DNA of 62,106 bases, from the NCBI GenBank assembly GCA_033722675.1, contig JAWVYO010000002.1:1-62106 (forward strand), read 5' to 3'. A model generated the notes under the pieces. It saw nothing but the letters and a program-made list of their open reading frames with translations, did no database searches and had not been told where the DNA came from. Source of the stretch: DATHYU01 sp033722675. Its GTDB lineage: Bacteria > Actinomycetota > Acidimicrobiia > Spongiisociales > UBA11373. This document shows positions 41,289 through 50,636 of the stretch, in pieces (position 1 is the first letter of the stretch; each line of letters opens with the position of its first letter). A program made the translations under genes and the position numbers.

Positions 41289-44200
41289 GTGCATCTGACA
41301 TCGATCTCGCTCGCCGGCTTCAAGTCGTTCGCCGACCGCACGCGGCTGTTGTTCGGGCCGGGCGTGTCGGTGGTGGTCGGACCGAACGGGTCGGGCAAGT
41401 CGAACCTGGTGGACGCCGTGGCCTGGGCGATGGGGACACAGGGGACGAAGGCCCTCCGCACCGACCTCATGGAGGACGTCATCTTCGCCGGGACCGCGTC
41501 CCGGCCCGCCCTGGGGCGCGCCGAGGTGACGCTGACCTTCGACAACGCGGACGGGGCGTTGCCGATGGACATCGCCGAGGTGACCGTGACCCGCCGTCTG
41601 TACCGGGACGGGACCTCGGAGTACGAGATCAACGGCGCGCCCTGCCGGCTCCTCGACGTGTCGGAACTCCTCGCCGACAGCGGCGTGGGGCGTCATCAGC
41701 ACGTGATCGTCGGCCAGGGCCGGGTCGACCAGGTCCTCAACGCCGGCCCCGACGAGCACCGCGCCGTGATCGAGGAGGCCGCCGGCGTCATCAAGCATCG
41801 TCGCCGGCGGGACCGCGCCGTACGACGGCTGGAGGCGACGGCCGTGGACGTGCAGCGGCTGCAGGACCTGCTCGCCGAGCAGCAGCGCCGGATGCGCCCG
41901 CTGCGACGCCAGGCGCGTGCGGCCGAGCGCCATGCCGAGGCGAAGGAGGCGTGGCGGGCGCTGCGGTTGTGGGTCGGCGGCGAGCGCCTGCGGTCGACGC
42001 GGACGCGCCTCGCCGAGCTCGAGGAGGCCGAACGCGTCGGCACCGAACGGTTGTCGGCCGATCGCGAGCAGCTGGAGACGGTGGCCGCCCGTCTCACCGA
42101 GCTCCGCCGAGCCACCGGCGAGGTCGGTCGGGCGCTCGAGGCCGACACGGCCGCCGCCGCCCGGCTGGAGACGGCGGGGGAGCGCCTGCAGCGGATCTCG
42201 CTCGTGGCGCGTGAGCGACGCAGCGCCATCGAGAACCGACTGCGCGGTGCCGGAGAGCGCCGCGAGGACCTGGCGGCCGAACGGGCCGACCTGGTCGCGG
42301 GGATCGCCGCCGCGGAGACCGAGATCGCCGAGGCCCGCCGGCTCGCCGAGCGTCACGAGGAGTCGGTGCGGGCCCTCGAGGACGAGGAACGCTCCCTCGC
42401 GGACCAGGACCGGATGCCCGCCGAGGGCGTGGTGGCCAGCCTGCGGGGCGATCTGGCCGCCCTGGAGGCCGCCGAGCGGCGCGACACGGCCGAGGCCGAG
42501 TCGGTGGAGGCCCGTCGTCGGGTCGTGACCGAGCGTCTCGAGGAGGAGGCGCGGGAGGTCGAGGCCCTGCGCGAGGAGCTCCGGGCGTCCGACGGCAGGC
42601 TCGGTCCGATCCAGCAGGCCTATGCCGCCGTGGCGGAGCGCCGTGCCGCGGTCCAGGAGCAGCTGGAGCGCGCCGAGGCGACGCTCGCCGACGCCCGTAC
42701 GGCGGTCGCCTCCGCCCGAGCGCGCGCCGAAGCGATCGAGTCGGCGCTGCACGACGCCGGGGACCCCGAGGCGCGTCGCCGGGCCGAGGCGTCGCCGGGC
42801 GTGGTCGACGCAGTGGTGGCCCGCCTCGACGTGGCGGAGTCGCTTGCCCGCGCCGCAGACGCCGCCCTGGGACCGTGGAGCACCGCCCTGGCCTCGGCGA
42901 CTCGCGACGGGGTGGCCGAGGCGGTCGCCGATGTGAAGGGTGCCGGACTGGGTGGTGTCGGCGTGGTCGCAGGGGACCCGTCGGTGCGATCGGCGGCGCG
43001 CAAGGTCGCCGCCGACGTGGGCGTCGACGCACTCGTGGATCTGCTCGGCCCCGACGCCGATCAGGCGCTGGCGTGCGTCCTGGTGGGGGACGTCCTCGTC
43101 GTGGAGGGATGGGCCACCGCCTGGGAGATCGTGCGTCGACATCCGGACCTGCGGGCCGTCACCCCCGACGGCGACCTCGTGACCGCCTCGGGCATCGTGA
43201 CCGCGGCGCCGGACGGTGCCGGGCCGGCCGCCCTGGAAGCCGCCGCCGTGGCGGTCGAACAGGCCGAGACGGAGCTCGCCCGGGCGACGAGTCGTCATCA
43301 GACCATCCGGCGCGAGTTCGACGCCGTGCGGGAGGAGGAACGGGCGGCGCTGGAGGCCGTCGAGGGCCTCGAGGCGACCATCGCCGGATCGTCGGAGGCC
43401 CTGCGGCTCGTCGAACGGAGCCGTGCGGAGGCCGAGGCGGAGTTGGCCCGGCTCGAGGATCGTGCCGCGTCGGTCGCCGATGCTCGTCGGGGCCGCACGG
43501 AGCGCCTGACCCTGCTGCGCACCCGCCTGTCGCAGCTCGAGGGCGAGGAGGCGGCTCGCCAGGAGGCGTGGGAGGCCATGGCCGCCCGGCGCGCCGACGT
43601 CGCCGACCAGCGTGAGCGGGCCGCCGCCGATCACCGTCGCGCCTCCGCTGCCCTCGCGGCCGCCGTGGAGCGGCACGGGATGCTCGAGCGGCGTCTCGGC
43701 GAGGTGACGGAGACTCTGGAGCGTCTCGAGGGCGATCCGGTCGATCCGGCGGTCATCGATCGGCTGGCGGCCATCGAGGTCCGGGCTCGCGCCGCCCTCG
43801 ACGCGACGCGGACGCACGTGAGCGCCCTGCGGGAGCGCCAGCGCGTCCTGCGCGAGCGAGCCGGTGAGGCGGGCGAGGAACACGATGCCGCCGAGACCCT
43901 GCGCGACGAGCTCGAGACCCGAGTCTCGGAGACCCGCGAGGCGCTGAGCCGGTACGCGGTCGAGCGGGCGGAGCTCTCGGTGCGCGAGGAGACGGTCGCC
44001 GAGGGCCTCCGGAGGGACGTCGACGCCACGGAGGAGGCGGCCCTCTCGGCGCCGCCTCCCGAAGTGCCCGAAGGGAGCGATCCCGAGGAGCGTCTCGAGG
44101 AGCTGGAGGCGCTCCTGCGCCGGCTCGGGCCGGTGAACCCCCTCGCGGCCGAGGAGTACCGGGAGCTCGAGGAGCGTTCGGCGTTCCTCGAGGGGCAGCT

Positions 44201-44723
44201 CGAGGACCTCGAGACCTCCCGCCGCGAGCTCCGGAAGGTCATCGATGCGCTCGACGAGGAGATCGGGCGGCTGTTCGCCGAGGCCTTCGACGACATCGCT
44301 GCCGCCTTCGCCGACAACTTCGGGCTGCTCTTCCCGGGAGGGACGGGTGCCCTGAGGCTCACCGACCCCGATGACGTCCTCACGTCCGGCGTCGAGATCC
44401 ACGCGCAGCCACTGGGCAAGAAGGTCGGCAAGCTGAGCCTGCTGTCTGGCGGTGAACGGTCGCTGGCGGCCCTGGCGTTCCTGTTCGCCGTGTTCCGGGC
44501 GCGGCCGAGCCCGTTCTACGTGCTGGACGAGGTGGAGGCGGCGCTCGACGACGCCAATCTGCGCCGCTTCCTGCGCCTCGTCGGGACGCTGCGGGACACA
44601 GCGCAGCTCGTCATCGTCACCCATCAGCAGCAGACGATGGAGGGCGCCGACATCCTGTACGGGGTGACGATGGAGCCGGGCGAGTCCTCTAGGGTGCTCG
44701 CCAAACGTCTCAGCACCGTCTGA
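41289..44723 (+). CDS. smc: Chromosome segregation protein SMC
   Basis: This 1144-residue condensin ATPase starts HLTSISLAGFKSFADRTRL and has Walker A VVGPNGSGKSNLVDAVAW. A first coiled coil runs to about residue 490, a hinge spans about 495-650 (around ASPGVVDAVVARLDVAESLA and DALVDLLGPDADQALACVL), and a second coil follows. The C-terminal lobe has the ABC signature KLSLLSGGERSLAALAFLFA and Walker B FYVLDEVEAALDDANL. It compacts and segregates chromosomes. The scpA/scpB partners are not in the window. It is followed after 11 nt by ftsY, as in mycobacteria. Confidence 0.95.
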   Translation: MHLTSISLAGFKSFADRTRLLFGPGVSVVVGPNGSGKSNLVDAVAWAMGTQGTKALRTDLMEDVIFAGTASRPALGRAEVTLTFDNADGALPMDIAEVTVTRRLYRDGTSEYEINGAPCRLLDVSELLADSGVGRHQHVIVGQGRVDQVLNAGPDEHRAVIEEAAGVIKHRRRRDRAVRRLEATAVDVQRLQDLLAEQQRRMRPLRRQARAAERHAEAKEAWRALRLWVGGERLRSTRTRLAELEEAERVGTERLSADREQLETVAARLTELRRATGEVGRALEADTAAAARLETAGERLQRISLVARERRSAIENRLRGAGERREDLAAERADLVAGIAAAETEIAEARRLAERHEESVRALEDEERSLADQDRMPAEGVVASLRGDLAALEAAERRDTAEAESVEARRRVVTERLEEEAREVEALREELRASDGRLGPIQQAYAAVAERRAAVQEQLERAEATLADARTAVASARARAEAIESALHDAGDPEARRRAEASPGVVDAVVARLDVAESLARAADAALGPWSTALASATRDGVAEAVADVKGAGLGGVGVVAGDPSVRSAARKVAADVGVDALVDLLGPDADQALACVLVGDVLVVEGWATAWEIVRRHPDLRAVTPDGDLVTASGIVTAAPDGAGPAALEAAAVAVEQAETELARATSRHQTIRREFDAVREEERAALEAVEGLEATIAGSSEALRLVERSRAEAEAELARLEDRAASVADARRGRTERLTLLRTRLSQLEGEEAARQEAWEAMAARRADVADQRERAAADHRRASAALAAAVERHGMLERRLGEVTETLERLEGDPVDPAVIDRLAAIEVRARAALDATRTHVSALRERQRVLRERAGEAGEEHDAAETLRDELETRVSETREALSRYAVERAELSVREETVAEGLRRDVDATEEAALSAPPPEVPEGSDPEERLEELEALLRRLGPVNPLAAEEYRELEERSAFLEGQLEDLETSRRELRKVIDALDEEIGRLFAEAFDDIAAAFADNFGLLFPGGTGALRLTDPDDVLTSGVEIHAQPLGKKVGKLSLLSGGERSLAALAFLFAVFRARPSPFYVLDEVEAALDDANLRRFLRLVGTLRDTAQLVIVTHQQQTMEGADILYGVTMEPGESSRVLAKRLSTV

Positions 44724-44734
44724 CCGGAGGACCC

Positions 44735-45745
44735 GTGGACATCGTCATCGCGATCGTCGCCGTCGTGGTCGTGCTCGGTCTCGGAGCGCTCCTGGTGGTC
44801 CGCCGGCGCCGGCCGGTCGCCACCGACGTCGTCCGCGACACGGCGGCGAAGGCCGCCGGAGGCGACCCGCTGGACCGGGGCCTCGCCAAGACCCGGCGGT
44901 CGCTGGGCGACCGTCTCGGCTCCCTCCTCGGACGCGGCATCGACGAGGCGCTGTGGGTCGACCTGGAGGAGGCACTCATCGCCGCGGACGTCGGCGTGAC
45001 CGCGTCGATGGCGGTGGTGCAGCGGGTGCGGGCGCGCGAGCCCGAGGATGCTTCGGCGGCCCGCCGGGCGCTCCGGGAGGAGCTGCTCGCGGTCTTCGGT
45101 GATCGCGAGCGCGAAATCGTGCTGGGGGGTACGCCGGCGGTCGTCCTGGTCGTCGGCGTCAACGGGTCGGGCAAGACGACGACGATCGCCAAGCTCGGCG
45201 CCCGCCTCCAGGCGACGGGGACCCGGGTCGTGCTCGGGGCCGCGGACACCTTCCGGGCCGCCGCCTCGGAGCAGCTGCAGACCTGGGCGGAGCGCCTCGA
45301 CCTCGGCATCGTCGTCGGCCAGGAGGGCGCCGACCCCGCCTCGGTGGCGTTCGATGCCTACCGTTCGGCGACGGCGCGTGGCGCGGGCGCCGTCGTCGTC
45401 GACACCGCCGGACGGCTCCATGCGAAGCAGAACCTGATGGACGAGCTCGGCAAGGTGGGGCGGGTGCTGCGCCGGGAGGCCGGCGACCTCGACGAGGTGC
45501 TCCTGGTGCTCGACGGCACGACCGGGCAGAACGGGATCGCCCAGGCGCGGGCGTTCACCGCGGCGATCGGCGTGACGGGCGTCGTCATCACGAAGCTCGA
45601 CGGGTCCGCCCGCGGCGGCATCGCAGTGGCCGTCGAGGAGGAGCTCGGCATCCCCGTGAAGTTCGTCGGCGTCGGTGAGGGTGTCGACGACCTCGTACCC
45701 TTCGATCCGGAGGACTTCGTCGACGCGCTGGTGGGGGAGCCGTGA
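44735..45745 (+). CDS. ftsY: Signal recognition particle receptor FtsY
   Basis: A 336-residue protein with an N-terminal transmembrane helix (IVIAIVAVVVVLGLGALLVV) that anchors it to the membrane. The NG GTPase domain follows: GVNGSGKTTTIAKLG, AADTFRAAASEQL, VVDTAGRLHAK and ITKLDGSARGG. It docks SRP-ribosome complexes; its partner Ffh is encoded about 6 kb downstream. A GGAGG ribosome site precedes the GTG. The stop overlaps cdd by 4 nt. Confidence 0.95.
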   Translation: MDIVIAIVAVVVVLGLGALLVVRRRRPVATDVVRDTAAKAAGGDPLDRGLAKTRRSLGDRLGSLLGRGIDEALWVDLEEALIAADVGVTASMAVVQRVRAREPEDASAARRALREELLAVFGDREREIVLGGTPAVVLVVGVNGSGKTTTIAKLGARLQATGTRVVLGAADTFRAAASEQLQTWAERLDLGIVVGQEGADPASVAFDAYRSATARGAGAVVVDTAGRLHAKQNLMDELGKVGRVLRREAGDLDEVLLVLDGTTGQNGIAQARAFTAAIGVTGVVITKLDGSARGGIAVAVEEELGIPVKFVGVGEGVDDLVPFDPEDFVDALVGEP

Positions 45746-46140
45746 CCGACGTCGATCGCCTCGCCGCGGCCGCCCGCCGGGCCGCCGAGCGCGCCTACGC
45801 CCCGTACTCCCGGTTTCGGGTGGGGGCGGTGGTCGTGGCCGAGGACGGGTCGGAGTTCTCGGGGGCGAACGTCGAGAACAGCGCCTACGGGTCGAGCATC
45901 TGCGCCGAGGCGACGGCGATCGCGACGGCGGCCTCGGCCGGTGTGCGCCGGATGCCCACGATCGCCGTGGCCTGCATCGACGCCACCGACCCGGGGTTCC
46001 CCTGCGGCAACTGTCGCCAGCTGATGCGCGAGTTCGGCGTGGAGCGGGTCGTCGTCGACGGCCCCGACGGCCCCGGCGTCCACCGGTTCGACGAGGACAT
46101 CCTCCCCAACTCCTTCGGACCGGAGTCGCTCGAGAGCTGA
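45742..46140 (+). CDS. cdd: Cytidine deaminase
   Basis: The 132-residue tetrameric-type enzyme deaminates cytidine and deoxycytidine. Motifs are YAPYSRFRVGAVV, GANVENSAYGSSICAEATAI (zinc Cys and catalytic Glu) and FPCGNCRQLMREF (two further zinc Cys). The GTG overlaps ftsY. It complements the nucleoside phosphorylases and Upp encoded on the other strand nearby. Confidence 0.94.
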   Translation: MTDVDRLAAAARRAAERAYAPYSRFRVGAVVVAEDGSEFSGANVENSAYGSSICAEATAIATAASAGVRRMPTIAVACIDATDPGFPCGNCRQLMREFGVERVVVDGPDGPGVHRFDEDILPNSFGPESLES

Positions 46141-46179
46141 GCCGTCAAGTCCGGGCACCGGCCCGCCGATACGCGGGGC

Positions 46180-46425
46180 ATGACCACCTCGCAGCTGGCT
46201 CCGGATTGGAAGACGACCGCGGGGCGCCGGATCGCGCTCCGCCTCTCGGCGACCCTCGTCGCGCTGAGCGCTTACGCGGCCCTGATCGCCGTGGTCCTCG
46301 ACGCGACCGGGGCGTGGTGGGCCGTCGCCGGCCTGGCGCTGGCGGCCATGGTGCTCGCCGCGTTCGCACCCGAGCCAGTGCCCTCGGACCTCATCACCGG
46401 CGAAGGGCCCCGTCGGACGCGCTGA
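46180..46425 (+). CDS. Small membrane protein, unknown function
   Basis: An 81-residue protein with two hydrophobic helices (about residues 20-42 and 45-64) and a charged C-terminal tail ending GPRRTR. No family is recognised. It sits between cdd and the convergent etf genes, 39 nt after cdd. Confidence 0.55.
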   Translation: MTTSQLAPDWKTTAGRRIALRLSATLVALSAYAALIAVVLDATGAWWAVAGLALAAMVLAAFAPEPVPSDLITGEGPRRTR

Positions 46426-46428
46426 CGT

Positions 46429-47379
46429 TCAGTCGCGGGCCTCCAGGGCTTCGAGCAGCGGCGGTAGCACCTTGTGGACGTCGCCGACGATCCCGAGGTC
46501 GGCCACGCCGAAGATCGGCGCGTCCTCGTCCTTGTTGACGGCGATGATCGTGCCCGAGTCCTTCATCCCGACGAGGTGCTGCATCGCTCCGGAGATCCCT
46601 GCGGCGATGTAGACGTCGGGCTTCACGGTCTTGCCCGTCTGGCCCACCTGGAGCGAATAGGGCACCCAGCCGGAGTCGACGACCGCCCGGGTGGCTCCGA
46701 CGGCCCCGCCGAGGGTCGATGCCAGGTCCTCGAGCAGCTCGAAGTTCTCGGCCGCGCCCATGCCGCGGCCGCCCGCCACGATGATCGAGGCGTCCTCCAG
46801 CTTGGGACCGGAGGCGGACTCCTCGTGGCGTCCGGTGATCGTGGCGCCGCCGTCACCGGGGAGGGACACCTCCACGACGTCGGGGGTGCCGCCGTCGCCG
46901 GACTCGGCAGCGAAGGACTTCGGCCGCACGACCACGAGCCTCGTGGCCGCGTCGGTGAACGTGGACTCGACGAGCGTCATCCCGCCGTTGATCTCGTTGA
47001 CGACCCGTACCCCGTCGTCGTCGACCTCGATGTCGACGGCGTTGGAGAGCACGGGAACGCCGAGTCGGGCGGCGAGTCGCCCGACCACGTCGCGGTCGGT
47101 GTAGGCGAGGCCGAACAGCACCAGTCCGGGACCGTGCTCCTCGACGAGGTCGGCGAGGGCCGCGGCCACCGGGGCGCCGGGCAGTGCGTCGCCCGGATCG
47201 ATGTGGAACACCGTCGACGCCCCGTGGGCGCCCAGCGTCGCAACGACGTCCTCGGAGGCGGTCCCCACCAGGATCGCAGCCACGTCGCCGTCGAAGGACC
47301 GGGCCTTCGTGAGCATCTCGAGCGACAGTGAGGACGGCGTGCCGTTGGTCTCTTCGGAGAACACCCAGGTCGTCGGCAT
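46429..47379 (-). CDS. etfA: Electron transfer flavoprotein alpha subunit
   Basis: A 316-residue FAD-binding subunit. The C-terminal domain has IIVAGGRGMGAAENFELLED, WVPYSLQVGQTGKTVKPD, YIAAGISGAMQHLVGMKDS and IIAVNKDEDAPIFGVADLGI, the canonical FAD cradle. With EtfB it accepts electrons from acyl-CoA dehydrogenases and passes them to the quinone pool. The ATG follows the etfB stop directly. No ETF:quinone oxidoreductase gene is adjacent. Confidence 0.95.
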   Translation of the reverse strand: MPTTWVFSEETNGTPSSLSLEMLTKARSFDGDVAAILVGTASEDVVATLGAHGASTVFHIDPGDALPGAPVAAALADLVEEHGPGLVLFGLAYTDRDVVGRLAARLGVPVLSNAVDIEVDDDGVRVVNEINGGMTLVESTFTDAATRLVVVRPKSFAAESGDGGTPDVVEVSLPGDGGATITGRHEESASGPKLEDASIIVAGGRGMGAAENFELLEDLASTLGGAVGATRAVVDSGWVPYSLQVGQTGKTVKPDVYIAAGISGAMQHLVGMKDSGTIIAVNKDEDAPIFGVADLGIVGDVHKVLPPLLEALEARD

Positions 47380-48159
47380 CTAGATCACCTTCTTGGTCTC
47401 GAGGAGCTTCACGATCTCGAGGTGGGCCTCGCCCTCGTCGACGATCTTCTCGCCGGCCTCACGTTCGGGAGCGGGACGCACGTCGGTGATGCGCTGGCCC
47501 GACCCTTCGATACCGACGTCGCCGGCCTCGAAGCCGAGGTCGGCCGCAGACGGCTGATCGATCGGTTTGCTCTTGGCCTGCATGATCCCCTTGAACGTCG
47601 GGTAGCGGGGCTCGACGACGCCGGCGGTGACCGACACGAGGGCAGGCAGACCGGACTCGACGACGGCGTATCCGCCGGTGGTCTGACGTTCGATCGTGAC
47701 GGTGCCGTCTGCGACCTCGACCTTTCGGGCGAAGGTGAGCGACGGCATGTCGAGCAGCTCGGCGAGCATCTGTGGGACGACGCCGGTGTAGCCGTCGGTC
47801 GACTCGGTGCCGGCGATGACGAGGTCGACGTCGCCCTCGGCGGCGATCGCTGCGGCGAGGACACGCGCCGTGACGAGGGCGCCGGAGCCGGCGAGGGCCT
47901 CGTCGTCGACGACGACCGCCTTGTCCGCGCCCATGGCGAGGGCCTGGCGGATGCCCTGGAGCGACCCGGCGGGGCTCATCGAGACGAGGACCACGGAGCC
48001 GTCGGTGGCCTCGGCGAGCTGGAGCCCCAGCTCGACGCCGTAGCGGTCGGTGTCGTCGAGGACCTGGTCGGCGGGCCGCTGGACGAAGTGGGTGTCCGGA
48101 TCGAGCTCGTAGGGGGCGGCCGGATCCGGAATCTGCTTGACGCAGACCGCGATCTTCAT
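47380..48159 (-). CDS. etfB: Electron transfer flavoprotein beta subunit
   Basis: A 259-residue protein starting MKIAVCVKQIPDP, with DLVIAGTESTDGYTGVVPQMLAELLDMPSL broken over the AMP-binding loop and a C-terminal half rich in charged residues. It forms the heterodimer with EtfA in fatty-acid and amino-acid oxidation. An AGGAGG ribosome site precedes the ATG and a TACCAT -10 lies about 28 nt upstream. Confidence 0.94.
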   Translation of the reverse strand: MKIAVCVKQIPDPAAPYELDPDTHFVQRPADQVLDDTDRYGVELGLQLAEATDGSVVLVSMSPAGSLQGIRQALAMGADKAVVVDDEALAGSGALVTARVLAAAIAAEGDVDLVIAGTESTDGYTGVVPQMLAELLDMPSLTFARKVEVADGTVTIERQTTGGYAVVESGLPALVSVTAGVVEPRYPTFKGIMQAKSKPIDQPSAADLGFEAGDVGIEGSGQRITDVRPAPEREAGEKIVDEGEAHLEIVKLLETKKVI

Positions 48160-48186
48160 GTCCCTCCTCGGGGATGGGGGGCAGTC

Positions 48187-48192
48187 ATGGTA
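48187..48192 (-). promoter_or_regulatory. -10 element of etfB-etfA
   Basis: Minus-strand TACCAT is followed by a leader of about 20 nt carrying AGGAGG before the ATG. Unlike most units here it is leadered. Confidence 0.4.
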
Positions 48193-48223
48193 GGCAGCCC
48201 GCCGGGCGTGGCCGCCGCCCGCC

Positions 48224-49060
48224 TCAGGCGCCGCCGGCCGCCACGAGACGGGGCAGGAGGGCGTCGACGAGGGCGGTGAATCGGTCGCGGGCCGCCGCGG
48301 CGGTCTCGGTCACCTCGTCGTGGCTGAGGGGGACCGGCGAGATCCCCGCCGCGAGGTTCGTGACGAGGGAGATCCCGACGACCGAGGCCCCCATGTGCCG
48401 AGCGGCGATCGCCTCGGGGACGGTCGACATCCCGACGAGGTCCGCTCCGAGCCGGCGTGCCATCTCGACCTCGGCCGGGGTCTCGTAGGAGGGGCCGAGG
48501 AACCAGGCGTAGACGCCCTCGCCGAGGCCCACGCCGGTGTCGGCGGCGACCTCCCGGGCCACGTGACGGAGCCGTTCGGTGTAGACGTCGGTCATGTCGG
48601 GGAACCGTGGTCCGAATCGCTCGTCGTTGGGCCCGGTGAGCGGGTTCCGGCCGGTCAGGTTGAGGTGGTCGCGGATGAGCACGAGGTCGCCCGGGGCGAG
48701 GCCGTCGCCGCACCCGCCGGCGGCGTTGGTGAGGACGACGGTGTGACATCCCGCCGCGATGGCGGTCCGGACCCCGAAGACGACGTCGTCCATGGCCCAG
48801 CCCTCGTAGGTGTGGACTCGGCCGGCGAAGGCGAGCAGTCGCCCCACCCCGAGGTCGGCGGAGACCAGGGTCCCGGCGTGGCCCTCCACCCGGGGCACCG
48901 GGAAGCCCGGGATCTCGTCGTAGGGCACCTCCACGGCGTCGGGGAGCGTCGCGGCGTGGCCCGACAGGCCGGAGCCGAGCACGATGGCCACGTCGTGGCG
49001 GTCGCGGCCGCTGGCGGACCGCACGTGGTCGGCGGCGGCCGCGACGGCGTCGTGATTCAC
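48224..49060 (-). CDS. punA: Purine nucleoside phosphorylase (trimeric type)
   Basis: The 278-residue enzyme cleaves inosine/guanosine with phosphate. Motifs: VAIVLGSGLSGHA (phosphate loop), GRVHTYEGWAMDDV, VVLTNAAGGCGDGLAPGDLV, GPSYETPAEVEM and VGMSTVPEAIAARHMG. Its GTG overlaps the pyrimidine phosphorylase stop (GTGA). It is the last gene of a four-gene nucleoside-salvage operon. Confidence 0.94.
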   Translation of the reverse strand: MNHDAVAAAADHVRSASGRDRHDVAIVLGSGLSGHAATLPDAVEVPYDEIPGFPVPRVEGHAGTLVSADLGVGRLLAFAGRVHTYEGWAMDDVVFGVRTAIAAGCHTVVLTNAAGGCGDGLAPGDLVLIRDHLNLTGRNPLTGPNDERFGPRFPDMTDVYTERLRHVAREVAADTGVGLGEGVYAWFLGPSYETPAEVEMARRLGADLVGMSTVPEAIAARHMGASVVGISLVTNLAAGISPVPLSHDEVTETAAAARDRFTALVDALLPRLVAAGGA

Positions 49061-50367
49061 GAGATCTCCTCGATGACGACCGGCGGGACGTCGGGGGCCT
49101 CGTCGTCGACGGCGAAGGCGGCGTCGAGACGGTCGAGGCAGGCGGCGAGCCGGTCCTCGTCCGACCAGCGGACCACGGCGAGGGCGTCGCCCGCTTCGAC
49201 CTCGTCCCCGAGCTTCGCCTCGACACGGATCCCGACGCCCGGGTCGATGTGGTCGTCCGTCTGCTCCCGCCCGGCTCCGAGTCGGAGCGCGGCCACGCCG
49301 ACGTCGAGGGCGTCGCAGCGGGTGACGTGTCCGGCCCGTGACGCCTCGACGACGTGGGTGTTCGGAGCCGATGCGAACCGATCGGGTTCATGGATCACGG
49401 CGGGGTCGCCGCCCTGGGCCTCGGCGACCTCCGCGAGCTTGTCGAGGGCGGCGCCGGAGTCCACCGCCTCCTCGAGACGTCGACGCGCCTCGACGCGGTC
49501 GTCGGCCACGCGCGCCAGGAGCAGCATCTCCTCACCGAGGCGGAACGTGACCTCGACGAGGTCGGCGGGGCCCTCCCCGCGCAGGACCTCCACGGACTCG
49601 ACCATCTCGCAGGCGTTGCCGACCTCGTGCCCGAGGGGCTGGTCCATGCGGGTGAGGACGGCGCGGACCTCGGTGTCGTGGGCCGAGCCGATGTCCACCA
49701 TCGTGCGCGCGAGCTCCCGGGCCCGCTCCAGCGACTTCATGAAGGCCCCGGTGCCGACCTTGACGTCGAGCACGAGCCCGTCGAGGCCTTCGGCGAGCTT
49801 CTTCGACATGATCGACGAGGCGATGAGGGGGATGGACGGCACGGTGCCGGTGGCGTCGCGGAGCCCGTAGATCTTCCGGTCGGCGGGCACGAGCGTCTCG
49901 GACTGGCCGGCGAGGACGAGCCCGGTCCGCTCCATGACGCGCCGGAACTCGGCGGGGTCCAGCTCGGCCCGGAAGCCGGGGATCGTCTCCAGCTTGTCCA
50001 GCGTGCCCCCGGTGTGGCCGAGGCCGCGGCCGCTCATCATCGGGATCGCCACCCCGCAGGCGGCGACCATCGGCGCCAGGGCGATGGAGACCTTGTCGCC
50101 CACCCCTCCGGTGGAGTGCTTGTCCACCTTCGGCGCCGCGACGTGGGAGAAGTCGAGCACGTCGCCCGAACGCAGCATCGCGTCGGTCCACGCGGGGAGT
50201 TCGTCGCCGTCGAGACCGCGGAACACGATCGCCATGAGCAGGGACGACATCTGATAGTCGGGGATGTCGCCCGAGGTGTACCCGGCGACGATCCAGCGGA
50301 GCTCCTCGGGCCGGAGGGCCTGGCCGTCGCGCTTGCGTTCGAGCAGGTCCTTCATGCTGAACGTCAT
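49057..50367 (-). CDS. Pyrimidine-nucleoside/thymidine phosphorylase
   Basis: A 436-residue enzyme with the family signature VDKHSTGGVGDKVSIALAP, MSGRGLGHTGGTLDKLE and LVLDVKVGTGAFMK, and a C-terminal alpha/beta domain. It phosphorolyses thymidine, deoxyuridine or uridine. Whether it is strictly DeoA-like or a broad pyrimidine phosphorylase cannot be decided. The ATG overlaps the preceding alkyltransferase-like gene by 4 nt. Confidence 0.92.
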   Translation of the reverse strand: MTFSMKDLLERKRDGQALRPEELRWIVAGYTSGDIPDYQMSSLLMAIVFRGLDGDELPAWTDAMLRSGDVLDFSHVAAPKVDKHSTGGVGDKVSIALAPMVAACGVAIPMMSGRGLGHTGGTLDKLETIPGFRAELDPAEFRRVMERTGLVLAGQSETLVPADRKIYGLRDATGTVPSIPLIASSIMSKKLAEGLDGLVLDVKVGTGAFMKSLERARELARTMVDIGSAHDTEVRAVLTRMDQPLGHEVGNACEMVESVEVLRGEGPADLVEVTFRLGEEMLLLARVADDRVEARRRLEEAVDSGAALDKLAEVAEAQGGDPAVIHEPDRFASAPNTHVVEASRAGHVTRCDALDVGVAALRLGAGREQTDDHIDPGVGIRVEAKLGDEVEAGDALAVVRWSDEDRLAACLDRLDAAFAVDDEAPDVPPVVIEEIS

Positions 50368-50636
50368 CGGGCCGCCACCCGCCCGCCGGCGGTCAGGGCG
50401 ACGCCCTCGGATCGCAGCCGCCTGGCGTGCTCCTGTTCCTTGCCGGGGACCAACCGGCCCGACGAGGCGACCACCCGCCACCAGGGGAGGCCGCTCGACC
50501 TGCGGAGCACCGCGCCCACGGCGCGCGCCGCGCCCGGTCGTCCCGCCTGGTCGGCGATCTCCCCGTAGGTCGCGACCTCGCCGACGTCGAGTCCGGCGAC
50601 GATCGCGGTGACCCGGCCGGTGAAGTCGTCGCTCAC
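50364..50636 (-). CDS. Alkyltransferase-like protein (MGMT fold without active cysteine)
   Basis: A 90-residue protein equal to the C-terminal DNA-binding domain of O6-alkylguanine-DNA alkyltransferase: GEVATYGEIADQAGRPGAARAVGA is the helix-turn-helix with arginine finger. The active-site motif PCHR is replaced by PWWR (residues 51-54), so alkyl transfer is impossible. ATL proteins bind alkylated guanine and flag it for nucleotide excision repair. Usual ATLs read PWHR, so the second Trp is unusual. GTGA and ATGA overlaps place it firmly between upp and the pyrimidine phosphorylase. Confidence 0.88.
   Translation of the reverse strand: MSDDFTGRVTAIVAGLDVGEVATYGEIADQAGRPGAARAVGAVLRRSSGLPWWRVVASSGRLVPGKEQEHARRLRSEGVALTAGGRVAAR

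Noticed and set aside
40434..44624. Open frame of about 1,400 codons on the minus strand opposite smc
   Set aside because: It mirrors the smc reading frame codon by codon and has no recognisable motif. smc itself has all its ATPase and hinge motifs.
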